DNA of 64,000 nucleotides, from the NCBI RefSeq assembly GCF_000238335.3, contig NZ_AHCB03000011.1, positions 62,001-126,000 of the forward strand, in the 5' to 3' direction. The position numbers and the translations under genes were made by a program. Below the pieces are notes generated by a model. The model made no database searches, was not told the origin of the DNA, and saw only the letters and a program-made list of their open reading frames with translations. This document shows, one piece after another, positions 45,714 to 54,313 of this stretch (the first letter of the stretch is position 1; each line of letters starts with the position of its first letter). This stretch comes from Pseudoalteromonas marina. Lineage in GTDB: Bacteria; Pseudomonadota; Gammaproteobacteria; Enterobacterales; Alteromonadaceae.

Positions 45714-46427
45714 TTACTTTATAAATGCAAATGCATCGGCGTACATGTTTTCACGAATAGCACCATGAGCTATAAAGTCGTCACGTACAATCCCTATCAT
45801 GTCAAAACGACCCGCCATGTAAATGTCGTAAGGTTCAAGTGATACAATATCTTGCATTACTGCTTTGTGCACAAAACCAGTGTGACCTTGCCAATTTGCT
45901 GATGGGTTTTCGACAACAGGAATAAATTCAAAATGTTCATGGCTCTCTGCCCATAATTTCATTTCTTCATGTGCGTACAAAGCAGACTCTTCTTTAACAC
46001 CCCAATAAAATAATACAGGGCGGTCGCAGTTTATTTCAGCTAAGTGATCTGCCATTGATTTTACATACGAAAAGCCAGTGCCACCGGCAAGTAAAATAAT
46101 AGGTCGATTACATTGTAATCGAAGTTGAGACACACCTAACCCGGCTTCTATATCAACCATTGTGTTGTTTGCATGTGCATTGCGTAGGTGTTCAAGCGAT
46201 TGCATTGCGTATGAGTCTGCACCCGAAGCACCAATGTGTAGTTCTATTTCGTCACATTGAGATGGGCGGCTAGCAATAGAAAAAGCGCGTTTGTCTTTTT
46301 CACCTAACACCAGTTGCATGTATTGGCCCGCTTCAAAGGTCACAGGTTGTTGTGGCTTTAAAATTACTTTGTTAACAAATTCTGTAAGTGGGCTGATAGC
46401 TACAACTTCAGCTTTTAATGTTTGCAT
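45714..46427 (-). CDS. fre: NAD(P)H-flavin reductase
   Basis: A 237-residue ferredoxin-reductase-fold enzyme that reduces free flavins with NAD(P)H. RAFSIASRPSQ is the flavin-binding motif, LLAGGTGFSYVKSMADHL the nucleotide-binding motif, and YMAGRFDMIGIVRDDF the end region. It lies downstream of ubiD as in E. coli. Reduced FMN is needed by UbiX to make the prenylated flavin used by UbiD, which fits the neighbourhood. Confidence 0.92.
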   Translation of the reverse strand: MQTLKAEVVAISPLTEFVNKVILKPQQPVTFEAGQYMQLVLGEKDKRAFSIASRPSQCDEIELHIGASGADSYAMQSLEHLRNAHANNTMVDIEAGLGVSQLRLQCNRPIILLAGGTGFSYVKSMADHLAEINCDRPVLFYWGVKEESALYAHEEMKLWAESHEHFEFIPVVENPSANWQGHTGFVHKAVMQDIVSLEPYDIYMAGRFDMIGIVRDDFIAHGAIRENMYADAFAFIK

Positions 46428-46532
46428 TTTTTACCTTTTAGCAGCGCTTTTGACAGCAGATACGCAATTGAATGAGTCGATTCTAGCATATCTACAGGGT
46501 TATTTTATAGCCTGTTTATAGCTTGTCCGAAC

Positions 46533-46559
46533 GGTGGCAAATAAATTATTGGCCACCGC
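46533..46559 (-). terminator. Hairpin between ubiD and fre
   Basis: CGGTGGC and GCCACCG form a 7-bp stem around 13 bases, 17 bases after the ubiD stop. No T-run follows, so termination may be partial. Confidence 0.55.
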
Positions 46560-46575
46560 TTGGTTTGTTGAGTTG

Positions 46576-48042
46576 TTAGAGAATTTTAAGGCTATCCCAA
46601 ATATCATCAACACGTTCTTTGGTGGCTTTGTCCATCACTATTGGTTCACCCCATTCGCGGTCGGTTTCGCCTGCCCATTTGTTGGTTGCGTCCATCCCCA
46701 TTTTAGAACCAAGTCCCGATACCGGAGAGGCAAAATCTAGATAATCTATTGGGGTGTTTTCAATTAACGTAGTATCACGCGCTGGGTCCATACGAGTTGT
46801 TATGGCCCAAATAACATCTTCCCAGTCGCGTGCATTTATATCGTCGTCGCACACAATTACAAACTTGGTATACATAAATTGGCGTAAAAAAGACCATACT
46901 CCCATCATTACGCGCTTGGCGTGACCAGGGTATTGTTTTTTCATTGTGACTACTGCCATGCGGTACGAACACCCTTCAGGCGGTAAATAAAAATCAACAA
47001 TTTCGGGAAACTGTTTTTGTAATATTGGAACAAACACTTCGTTTAGTGCAACACCCAGGATAGCCGGCTCATCAGGCGGACGGCCAGTAAATGTGCTGTG
47101 ATAAATAGGATCTTTACGGTGTGTAATGTGAGTTACGGTCATAACAGGGAAGTCATCTACTTCGTTGTAGTAACCAGTGTGGTCGCCATAGGGGCCTTCA
47201 GGCGCCATTTCGCCTGGCATAATATGGCCTTCTAGTACTATTTCGGCACTGGCAGGTACTTGCAAGTCATTTGAAATCGACTTTACTACTTCAGTTCGGC
47301 TTCCACGTAATAACCCAGCAAATGCATATTCGCTAAGCGTATCTGGAACAGGAGTTACCGCACCTAAAATGGTCGCTGGATCAGCACCTAACGCCACCGA
47401 CACTGGATAAGGCTGGCCGGGGTTTTCTTTACACCACTCTTGAAAGTCGAGCGCGCCGCCACGATGCGACAACCAGCGCATAATTATTTTATTTTTACCT
47501 AATAGCTGTTGGCGATAAATACCCAGATTTTGACGTTTTTTGTATGGCCCTTTTGTTACGGTTAAACCCCACGTAATTAAAGGGGCTGCATCGCCCGGCC
47601 AGCAGTGTTGAATAGGTAGCTTTGTTAAATCAACGTCATCGCCTTCTAAAACTACTTGCTGACAAGGTGCTTTTTTAACCTCTTTAGCTGGCATATTCAG
47701 TACTTTTTTAAACACAGGAATAGATCCAAGTGCTTCTTTAATACCTTTAGGGGGCTCTGGCTCTTTTAAAAACGCAAGTAGCTTACCTACTTCACGAAGT
47801 TCGTTAACGTCTGTTTGACCCATCCCCATAGCAACCCGCTTTGGTGTTCCAAATAAATTGGTAAGCACCGGCATGTTATGCCCTTTTGGGCTTTCGAATA
47901 ATAAGGCAGGACCTTTTGCACGCAGTGTGCGGTCGGAAATTTCGGTCATTTCAAGATACGGGTCAATTTCTTGGGTGATGCGTTTAAGCTCACCTTTTTT
48001 TTCAAGTAAATTGATAAAATCGCGCAGATCTTTATATTTCAT
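46576..48042 (-). CDS. ubiD: 4-hydroxy-3-polyprenylbenzoate decarboxylase
   Basis: A 488-residue ubiquinone-synthesis enzyme that removes the carboxyl group using prenylated FMN. The N-terminus [22 protein letters not shown], the conserved [14 protein letters not shown], the Glu-Arg-Glu area ([45 protein letters not shown]) and the metal/flavin stretch [19 protein letters not shown] are all intact. Length matches the E. coli enzyme. Confidence 0.96.
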   Translation of the reverse strand: MKYKDLRDFINLLEKKGELKRITQEIDPYLEMTEISDRTLRAKGPALLFESPKGHNMPVLTNLFGTPKRVAMGMGQTDVNELREVGKLLAFLKEPEPPKGIKEALGSIPVFKKVLNMPAKEVKKAPCQQVVLEGDDVDLTKLPIQHCWPGDAAPLITWGLTVTKGPYKKRQNLGIYRQQLLGKNKIIMRWLSHRGGALDFQEWCKENPGQPYPVSVALGADPATILGAVTPVPDTLSEYAFAGLLRGSRTEVVKSISNDLQVPASAEIVLEGHIMPGEMAPEGPYGDHTGYYNEVDDFPVMTVTHITHRKDPIYHSTFTGRPPDEPAILGVALNEVFVPILQKQFPEIVDFYLPPEGCSYRMAVVTMKKQYPGHAKRVMMGVWSFLRQFMYTKFVIVCDDDINARDWEDVIWAITTRMDPARDTTLIENTPIDYLDFASPVSGLGSKMGMDATNKWAGETDREWGEPIVMDKATKERVDDIWDSLKIL

Positions 48043-48115
48043 TATGGGCCGCTATTAAGCAAAAGAGTTGAACTATTATACCCATTTCATGCAAAGCAAG
48101 TCATTACACCTGCAC

Positions 48116-50146
48116 TTAAAACTTAAAGCGCTCTACGGCACTTGTTAAAGAGTGTGCAAGTTGATTTACGTCTTCACTTTCGCTTGCTAGGGTGGTTGCG
48201 TTATTGGCATTTAAAGTGGCTTGTTCGGTCACCTTGGCCATTATTTTTTGAATATCATCACTGTTTGTTAACTGTTCATGAGAAGCCGTAGCAATTTGCT
48301 CACTCATGTGGTTAATTGAAAGTAATGTTCCTTTTATACGCTCAACCGCTTTATTTAGTTCAGCACTGTTTTCAACACACTGTTTAGCTTGTTGTTGGCC
48401 ATCGTTAATTTCTTTTTGCGTCGTTTTTGTGTGTTGTTGCAGCGTTTGAATCATAGTGTGAATTTCACTTGTGGAGCTTTGTGTGCGTGCCGCTAATGAG
48501 CGGACCTCGTCAGCAACCACCGCGAAACCTCGGCCATTTTCTCCGGCTCTTGCCGCTTCTATTGCTGCATTTAATGCAAGTAGATTAGTTTGCTCTGCAA
48601 TGCTGCTAATAGTGTTTACAATTGCGCCTATTAAATCTGTAAACTCAGCCAGCTCTTCTGTGCTACTTACCGCTTTATCGAGTCGATTTAAGAGTGCTTC
48701 AATACTTAAACTGTTGTCGTTAGCTATTTGGTTGACGTCGTTTGCAAACTGAGAGGCGTTGGTGATCTCGTTAGATGCATTATCGGCCTGCTCATAAACC
48801 GCTTGCGAATTATTTAGCATGCTATGCGCAAGGTCTGTGGCTTGTGCGCTTCGTTCTAATTGCTGCTGAGCAACAATGGTCATTTGTTGACCTTTTTCAC
48901 TTGTTTGAATGGCCGATTTATCGAGCTCGTGGGCATCATTACTAATTGCTTTTATAAGGTGTGATAAATCGTCACTGAGCTTATTAATGTTGTTCAGCAA
49001 AGTGCCAAACTCATCTTTGCTGCGCGGTTGGCTGCGTTTAGAAAAATCACCCGAGGCAATACGTGCTAAATCGCTATTTACTTTTTTAAGTGGTTTTAGC
49101 ATGGCATTGGTTGTAAATATTGAAATAACAATAAGTAATCCAATAAGTACAATCGCAATTATAACAACAGAGCTAGATCCCATGTTAATGGCCGACTTGG
49201 CACTGTTTTGCAGTGTTTGAAAACGCTCGTCAGCTAGCTTATTAAGCTGTAATAATTGGCTTTCTGTGTCTATAAATTCTTGTTGAAAGCGCTCAAAACT
49301 TTGCTGTGCCATTTGGGTGTTTTTAAGCGCTTTATTTTGCTGGGCGTAAATACCGTCGGGTCCATTCAATCGTGATCTTAAGTTATTAAATTGCTCGGTG
49401 AATTGAGCCGCGTTTAAATTGTCACCAAAGGGAGTGGCTTGCTGTTCTAAATACACAAAGTTTGGCTGGATGTTATCAAGTAAAAATTGGGTATCTTGTT
49501 GATGGGCATTTAAGTCGTTAATACTGGTAGTTTGCGTAATACTTTTAATATTGTTGCTTAAATTAAATAGTAAGTCGTCTATGCGTGTTGCAGTACCAAA
49601 TACAGAGCTGAGTAAAGATTGCTGCTTTGCACTGACCTCTATGAGTTCTATATCGAGTAAGCCATTACTGAGGTTACTTAGCTCAACACCAAACTCTGTA
49701 ATTAATAGAGCGGCAGCCGACTGCGCACTAAAACGCTGTTCTTTGGCATTAAACATGTTTGCGCTTGTTTTGCTTAGTTGCTCAAAGTTTTTTGAAGCGT
49801 CAACTAGCAAAGTTTGCATGTTTTGCTGACCCGTTAATTGCGGCTTAAGTGCATTGAGCATATTACTGAATTCTTGTTGCTCGCTAAGAGCTTCTTTTTT
49901 ATTGGTCAGTAATAAATCAGGTTTTGTTTGACTATAAGCTAGAGCATTGAATTTGGTAATAGAAAGAAGCGATAGCCTTAAGTCTTTACTTACTTGTTGG
50001 GCTGGTACGGCAAGGTTTTCTATACGTGAAGTTGTGGTGCTTATTTTATTTAAGGACCAGTAAAAAAATAAGCTACTAATAAGCATTAGTAAGCCAATGG
50101 CAGAAAAGGCTAAAATTATTTTATGTTTAATGGCAATAGAACGCAT
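48116..50146 (-). CDS. Methyl-accepting chemotaxis protein
   Basis: A 676-residue chemoreceptor. TM1 is about residues 10-30, a long helical periplasmic ligand domain spans ~31-325, TM2 is ~327-350, HAMP follows ([19 protein letters not shown]), and the cytoplasmic signalling hairpin has the highly conserved tip [32 protein letters not shown]. The sensor domain is of the helical-bimodular size class; its ligand is unknown. No che genes are nearby. It is transcribed alone. Confidence 0.95.
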   Translation of the reverse strand: MRSIAIKHKIILAFSAIGLLMLISSLFFYWSLNKISTTTSRIENLAVPAQQVSKDLRLSLLSITKFNALAYSQTKPDLLLTNKKEALSEQQEFSNMLNALKPQLTGQQNMQTLLVDASKNFEQLSKTSANMFNAKEQRFSAQSAAALLITEFGVELSNLSNGLLDIELIEVSAKQQSLLSSVFGTATRIDDLLFNLSNNIKSITQTTSINDLNAHQQDTQFLLDNIQPNFVYLEQQATPFGDNLNAAQFTEQFNNLRSRLNGPDGIYAQQNKALKNTQMAQQSFERFQQEFIDTESQLLQLNKLADERFQTLQNSAKSAINMGSSSVVIIAIVLIGLLIVISIFTTNAMLKPLKKVNSDLARIASGDFSKRSQPRSKDEFGTLLNNINKLSDDLSHLIKAISNDAHELDKSAIQTSEKGQQMTIVAQQQLERSAQATDLAHSMLNNSQAVYEQADNASNEITNASQFANDVNQIANDNSLSIEALLNRLDKAVSSTEELAEFTDLIGAIVNTISSIAEQTNLLALNAAIEAARAGENGRGFAVVADEVRSLAARTQSSTSEIHTMIQTLQQHTKTTQKEINDGQQQAKQCVENSAELNKAVERIKGTLLSINHMSEQIATASHEQLTNSDDIQKIMAKVTEQATLNANNATTLASESEDVNQLAHSLTSAVERFKF

Positions 50147-50213
50147 AACTTCATCAACAAAATTAAGACTTTTGTTAGTGTAGCAAGTTTTTTAATATGT
50201 TGTTAGTAGGTTG

Positions 50214-50495
50214 TTATTTTGTGCTGCATAGGTGTTTATTCCCTGAAATTATAAGCATAGCTTCAGTGCCTTTCCCCCAAAAAAGAACTTTGTTACTAAT
50301 GTATTTATTACCAGAGGCGCTTTTTGCATGCGTAAGATGATAGGTTTTATTTTTAAAAGTGAGTTCTGCCTTTTCGTTTGCTAAGACATTAAGCACGGCT
50401 TTATTATCATTGCATACATAGTGTGTGGTTGTTGTTTTGTCATTGCACCCTATTAAACACAGTAAATAAACTACTAAAACGATTGTTGCTTTCAT
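50214..50495 (-). CDS. MliC-like lysozyme inhibitor lipoprotein
   Basis: A 93-residue predicted lipoprotein: signal peptide with lipobox LIGC (Cys17), then one small beta domain with two further cysteines (YVC near residue 28 and the final HLC near residue 90) likely forming a disulfide. AKSASGNKYISNKVLFWGKGTEAML matches the MliC/PliC pattern Ser-Gly-x-x-Tyr followed by Trp-x-Lys-Gly-x-x-Ala. Such proteins block C-type lysozymes in the periplasm or on the surface. A host- or grazer-derived lysozyme would be the target (inference). Confidence 0.72.
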   Translation of the reverse strand: MKATIVLVVYLLCLIGCNDKTTTTHYVCNDNKAVLNVLANEKAELTFKNKTYHLTHAKSASGNKYISNKVLFWGKGTEAMLIISGNKHLCSTK

Positions 50496-50606
50496 TTCCC
50501 CTTCCTTTATTTTTCACCGACTATTCTATTTCAGAATAACAGAGCAAAATTAACCGTTGGTGAAAGACGTGCTTTACGTTATGTTGATTAAATTATTTAT
50601 AAGATA

Positions 50607-50798
50607 GGGTCTGTTGATCTTTTCGGCTTGAAATTTGTCCACACTAAGGGCTATTTAATCGCGGCGCGAAGTTTGTAACCTAGTGGACTAAGTAAAAGCC
50701 GAGCAACAAAGAGTAAGTAGCCCCTAGGAAGAACCAAACCGGCTGCTGCAAATTAACATTGAAAGAACAATAGACCTTAGAAAGAACAACAGACCTTA
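50607..50798. repeat. Nested inverted-repeat element (possible MITE or structured RNA)
   Basis: The outer arms are GGGTCTGTTGATCTTT (50607-50622) and, inverted, the complement of AAAGAACAACAGACCT (50781-50796), matching at 14 of 16 bases. Inside are CGGCTT/AAGCCG (50624-50629 with 50696-50701) and GTCCAC/GTGGAC (50637-50642 with 50683-50688). The arms nest in order, so the region can fold into one long interrupted hairpin. A mobile non-autonomous element or a 5' leader RNA of the DUF808 gene would both fit. Confidence 0.6.
50761..50798 (+). repeat. Two tandem 19-bp repeats ending at the DUF808 ribosome-binding site
   Basis: GAAAGAACAATAGACCTTA is repeated immediately with one change (T to C). 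A third, degenerate copy starts at 50799 (GGAAGCACAATGG) and contains the start codon of the next gene; the junction supplies AGGAAG as the ribosome-binding site. Confidence 0.85.
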
Positions 50799-50807
50799 GG
50801 AAGCACA

Positions 50808-51719
50808 ATGGCAGGCACTAACCTTTTAACATTATTAGATGATATAACGGCTTTACTCGATGACATTGCAACCATGAGTAAAATTGCGACAAAAAAAACG
50901 GCGGGTGTTTTAGGAGACGACTTAGCACTCAATGCACAGCAAGTAACGGGTGTGTCAGCCGACAGAGAGCTACCTGTTGTATGGGCGGTAGCAAAAGGGT
51001 CATTTTTAAATAAAGCCATACTTGTCCCAGCAGCTTTAATGATCAGCGTTTGGCTGCCATGGCTAATTACACCACTTTTAATTTTAGGTGGTTTGTTTTT
51101 ATGTTTTGAAGGGGCTGAAAAAGTATTTGCGCGATTTTTACCTCATCACGATGATATTGCCGATGGCGACGAAACGCCTGATTTAGTTGAATATGAAAAG
51201 CAAAAAATAAAAGGCGCGATACGAACGGACTTTATTCTATCGGCTGAAATTATTGTTATTACGCTCGGCACTGTTGCAGGTCAAACATTGCTTAATCAAT
51301 CTTTAGTGCTTTGTGTGATAGCCATTGTTATGACTATTGGTGTTTACGGACTTGTGGCTGCCATTGTAAAACTTGATGATGCAGGCTTGTATTTGGTGAA
51401 TCAATCTAAAGTCTCTGGCAGTACGGTTAAAGAGTTTATAGGTAAAGGCTTACTTGCAGCAGCACCGCGACTTATGCAATTTTTAGCGTTTGCAGGTACT
51501 GTTGCTATGTTTTTGGTGGGAGGGGGTATTTTATCTCATGGTATTGAGTTACTGCACCACACACAACTTAATGTGATTGGCTATGCGCAATCAATGTTAG
51601 GCAATATAGGTGAGGTATTAGCTCCGCTTATTTTTGATGGGTTGTTAGGCGTTGTTGCCGGGCTGGTTATTGTGCTTTTTCATGTAGCTTATACAAGGTT
51701 ATTTAAGACAAACAAGTAG
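50808..51719 (+). CDS. DUF808 (YedI-like) membrane protein
   Basis: A 303-residue inner-membrane protein. MAGTNLLTLLDDITALLDDIATMSKIATKKTAGVLGDDLALNAQQV is the invariant start of DUF808 proteins, followed by NKAILVPAALMISVWLPWLITPLLILGG, CFEGAEKV and several later helices. E. coli YedI belongs here; its role is unknown. AGGAAG lies seven bases before the ATG, formed by the tandem repeats. Monocistronic, convergent with the Sel1 gene. Confidence 0.92.
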   Translation: MAGTNLLTLLDDITALLDDIATMSKIATKKTAGVLGDDLALNAQQVTGVSADRELPVVWAVAKGSFLNKAILVPAALMISVWLPWLITPLLILGGLFLCFEGAEKVFARFLPHHDDIADGDETPDLVEYEKQKIKGAIRTDFILSAEIIVITLGTVAGQTLLNQSLVLCVIAIVMTIGVYGLVAAIVKLDDAGLYLVNQSKVSGSTVKEFIGKGLLAAAPRLMQFLAFAGTVAMFLVGGGILSHGIELLHHTQLNVIGYAQSMLGNIGEVLAPLIFDGLLGVVAGLVIVLFHVAYTRLFKTNK

Positions 51720-51744
51720 AGCAGCGTTTTCTGCCCTACATAAC

Positions 51745-52686
51745 TTATTCGCACGTTATAAATTTACACAACTGCTCAAGCTCGTAAGCTGCTTTACTAT
51801 TACCTTGAGCAATTGCTTTTTTATACCAGTAAATAGCTTGTTGTGTGTTTTTGCCTGCACCTTGCCCGTCTCGGTACATTTGCGCAAGGTTAAGCTGACC
51901 CCATTGAGAGCCTGACTCTGCAGCAAGTTTAAAGCTCTCTAAGGCTTCTTCAAATTGCCCATCTTTAAAGTACATAATGCCTTGCTGGTTATTTTTATCT
52001 AGTTTTAAACCTTTGTATAAAGGCTTAGGTTTAGGCGGAAACATCACAAACCCACCATACAAGCTATTAGCGTGTGGGCGTAGTACATCGTAAATCACGT
52101 CACTGTCATATAAGCGCTTTACCTCATCACGCGGTAAGGTAATTGTGTTTGTTGAAAAATAATCGCGTTGCACTAATAAGCTGGTGCGCATCGCCGTGGT
52201 TATGCCTCGGTTGCGTTTATAGCTATAGTTGCTTACTTGAAAAGTAATAAATTGCTCGTCAAAGCTTAGCACTTGGGCCACTTTTAAATTTGTTAGCGTC
52301 CATGGTTCGTGAGTAAATTTATCGGCGTGAACTAAGTACGTATCAAATGCCTGTGGGTTATTTAAGTAGCTGTATTTGAGTGCTTGGTTATCGGTGTATT
52401 GTTGAAAAAAATACACCATTACCCACAATAATAAAATTAAGCCAACCCCGTATTTTGGCAGGCTTAGTTTTTCAATTAAGGGGAGTTTTTTTATACTAAT
52501 GACTTCGTTATGTCCACATTGGTAGCATTCGCGCTTGTAGTTTAGCTTTAACGGTACGATAGGAATAATCGTAAAACGTAAGTAACGGCTATGGTTTACT
52601 AAGTGATAGCTATCGCTTTGGCAGTTTGGGCAGCACTGCGTTTGTGAAAAGTGAGGAAAGGACTGACTGGTGTTGAAAAGCAGCAT
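51745..52686 (-). CDS. Zinc-ribbon membrane protein with Sel1-like repeats
   Basis: A 313-residue protein I do not recognise as a named family. Residues ~15-65 hold two Cys pairs (CCPNCQSD and CYQCGHNE), a zinc-ribbon layout. One TM helix follows at about 78-97 (KYGVGLILLLWVMVYFFQQY). The middle region (about 110-220) is unassigned. The end contains TPR/Sel1-like repeats (YFKDGQFEEALESFKLAAESGSQWGQLNLAQMYRDG; NTQQAIYWYKKAIAQGNSKAAYELEQL). The zinc ribbon would be cytosolic and the Sel1 repeats periplasmic if the helix is single-span. Role unknown; repeats suggest a protein-binding scaffold. Confidence 0.75.
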   Translation of the reverse strand: MLLFNTSQSFPHFSQTQCCPNCQSDSYHLVNHSRYLRFTIIPIVPLKLNYKRECYQCGHNEVISIKKLPLIEKLSLPKYGVGLILLLWVMVYFFQQYTDNQALKYSYLNNPQAFDTYLVHADKFTHEPWTLTNLKVAQVLSFDEQFITFQVSNYSYKRNRGITTAMRTSLLVQRDYFSTNTITLPRDEVKRLYDSDVIYDVLRPHANSLYGGFVMFPPKPKPLYKGLKLDKNNQQGIMYFKDGQFEEALESFKLAAESGSQWGQLNLAQMYRDGQGAGKNTQQAIYWYKKAIAQGNSKAAYELEQLCKFITCE

Positions 52687-52692
52687 GCAATA

Positions 52693-52742
52693 ATGCCCCG
52701 AGTTTTAATTTCTACTAAAGTAAATCAAGGGGCATATTTTTT
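52693..52742 (+). other. Long-loop hairpin with + strand T-run
   Basis: ATGCCCC (52693-52699) and GGGGCAT (52729-52735) pair across a 29-base loop, followed by T residues on the + strand. Both flanking genes are on the minus strand, so as a + strand terminator it has no obvious client; it may weakly end the M28 transcript. Confidence 0.45.
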
Positions 52743-52772
52743 AAAGCAGCAAACTGTAAGTAAGTATGTCTG

Positions 52773-54176
52773 CTACTCTTTTGTTGTTACTTTTGGTTTA
52801 ATTGTTGTTTTTGCGTCTGCTGCCATAAGTGCAAATACCGCATAGGTTGCTGTATTTTGACGAAGCTTTGCTGGCGTTACTTTATCAAGCGTGTCGTCAG
52901 CAGTGTGGTGATAATCAAAGTAGTCTGTACCATCTTGGGCTAGCTCAAAAATAGGTGCCGAGACTGCATTTTTAAATGGAATTAGATCGGGTCCGCCGTT
53001 AGCTTGGTTTTTACCAATGTACTCAACATTTAAAGGGGCAAGTTCTTTCGCGATAGCGCGCACTACAGGCAGTGACGCTGCATCTACATTTGATTCAAAA
53101 CCGTAAACTACATCAGCGCCAAAATCAGACTCTGCGGCAGCAACAATATTGTGTAAATCGTTTTTATGTTTCGCAAAGTAAGCTTTAGCACCCCATAAAC
53201 CAAGCTCTTCAGCGGCAAAAAGGACAACGCGAATACTGCGTTTAGGGCGTTTTACATCGCTAATATGTTTAGCTGCCGCCATAGTTAATGCAACGCCGGC
53301 GCCGTCATCAAGTGCGCCCGTACCTAAATCCCATGAGTCTAAATGTCCGCCAATTAATACGTATTGTTCAGGGGTTTCAGTCCCGTTAAATTGGCCTATA
53401 ACATTGTAACTAGTGCCTTCGCCAAGGTTTTCGGTTTGTACATTTATATTTACCGATACATCTTTACCTAAAGCGACTAAGCGAGCAATTTGATCTGCAT
53501 CGGGGTTGGCAATGGTTACATTAGGTATTTTTTTAACACCTTCTTTGTAATAACTACCGCCAGTGTGGGCAAAACGGTGATGACCTGTACTTACTGAGCG
53601 CATCATGTAGGCCACAGCCCCTTTTTTAGATGCTTCAATTGCTCCAGTGGCACGTGCTTTAACAGCGGGTCCATAACCATTACCGTCTATATCGCGATTC
53701 ATTCGGTAATTAATGTAAGCAATTTTACCCTTTAAGCTATTAGCCGGTGCTGCTTTTAGCTCATCAAGTGTTTCGAATAACTCAATGGGTGCGCTAATAC
53801 CTTCTTTGGGTGTGCTTATGCTATTACCTAGCGCGGTTAAATGAAGGGGTTGTTCGCTAGGCGTTAATATTTTTCCACTTTCGCTGTAGCGGCGCCACTC
53901 TGGGAACGTCGCCTCTTCAAGCCATACCTTGTCAAAACCGAGTTCTTTAAATTTAGCTTGCGCCCATGCAACGGCTTTTTTGTCGTTTTCGGTGCCTGGT
54001 AAGCGCGGGCCAACTTCTGTTGTTAGTGACTCTAATAGCTCATAGCTTAGGTGGCTATTAAGTGCAGTGGTACGCACTTCATCTACTTGTTGTAATTGCT
54101 TTGGTGTAAATTCGTTGCTGCTGGCAGTGGCTGCCATGCTACTGGTAAGCAGTAGCGCGGTGATGAGGTTTTTCAT
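52773..54176 (-). CDS. Secreted M28 zinc aminopeptidase
   Basis: A 467-residue exported metallopeptidase. Signal peptide to about residue 19 (MKNLITALLLTSSMAATAS). A PA-like domain spans ~120-250, and the M28 catalytic core has His and Asp in GGHLDSWDLGTGALDDGAG, the Glu pair in LFAAEELGLWG, Asp in AAESDFGADV and His in DYFDYHHTADDTLDKV, the full di-zinc set. Relatives release N-terminal residues or act as carboxypeptidase Q-like dipeptidases. It complements the S8 and S9 peptidases elsewhere in the window. Confidence 0.92.
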   Translation of the reverse strand: MKNLITALLLTSSMAATASSNEFTPKQLQQVDEVRTTALNSHLSYELLESLTTEVGPRLPGTENDKKAVAWAQAKFKELGFDKVWLEEATFPEWRRYSESGKILTPSEQPLHLTALGNSISTPKEGISAPIELFETLDELKAAPANSLKGKIAYINYRMNRDIDGNGYGPAVKARATGAIEASKKGAVAYMMRSVSTGHHRFAHTGGSYYKEGVKKIPNVTIANPDADQIARLVALGKDVSVNINVQTENLGEGTSYNVIGQFNGTETPEQYVLIGGHLDSWDLGTGALDDGAGVALTMAAAKHISDVKRPKRSIRVVLFAAEELGLWGAKAYFAKHKNDLHNIVAAAESDFGADVVYGFESNVDAASLPVVRAIAKELAPLNVEYIGKNQANGGPDLIPFKNAVSAPIFELAQDGTDYFDYHHTADDTLDKVTPAKLRQNTATYAVFALMAADAKTTIKPKVTTKE

Positions 54177-54270
54177 GGTAATTAGCCTTGTTTGAAATTG
54201 CGGCTATTAAAACATGTAATAAAGACGTAAAAAATAGAATGAGATGAATGAGCGGCTTTAAAGCACAAAA

Positions 54271-54295
54271 AGCCCGCGTATTTTAAGCGCGGGCT
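54271..54295 (-). terminator. Terminator of the TonB receptor gene
   Basis: AGCCCGCG and CGCGGGCT form an 8-bp GC-rich stem with a 9-base AT loop; on the minus strand TTTTTG follows. It is 19 bases after the receptor stop. Confidence 0.85.
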
Positions 54296-54313
54296 GGTAA
54301 TTAAAGCGCTTAA

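Larger units (their letters stand above)
50496..50807. other. 312-bp intergenic region with inverted and tandem repeats
   Basis: No gene is convincing here. The left ~100 bases hold the upstream region of the divergent MliC-like gene. From 50607 to the start codon at 50808 the region is a nested repeat structure described separately. I recognise no known RNA family. Confidence 0.6.

Noticed and set aside
50761..50807. Tandem 19-bp repeats as a CRISPR array
   Set aside because: Units are directly adjacent with no spacers, and there are no cas genes.
52651..52845. A 64-codon + strand ORF between the Sel1 and M28 genes
   Set aside because: It overlaps both genes on the opposite strand and contains the long-loop hairpin; no coding signature.
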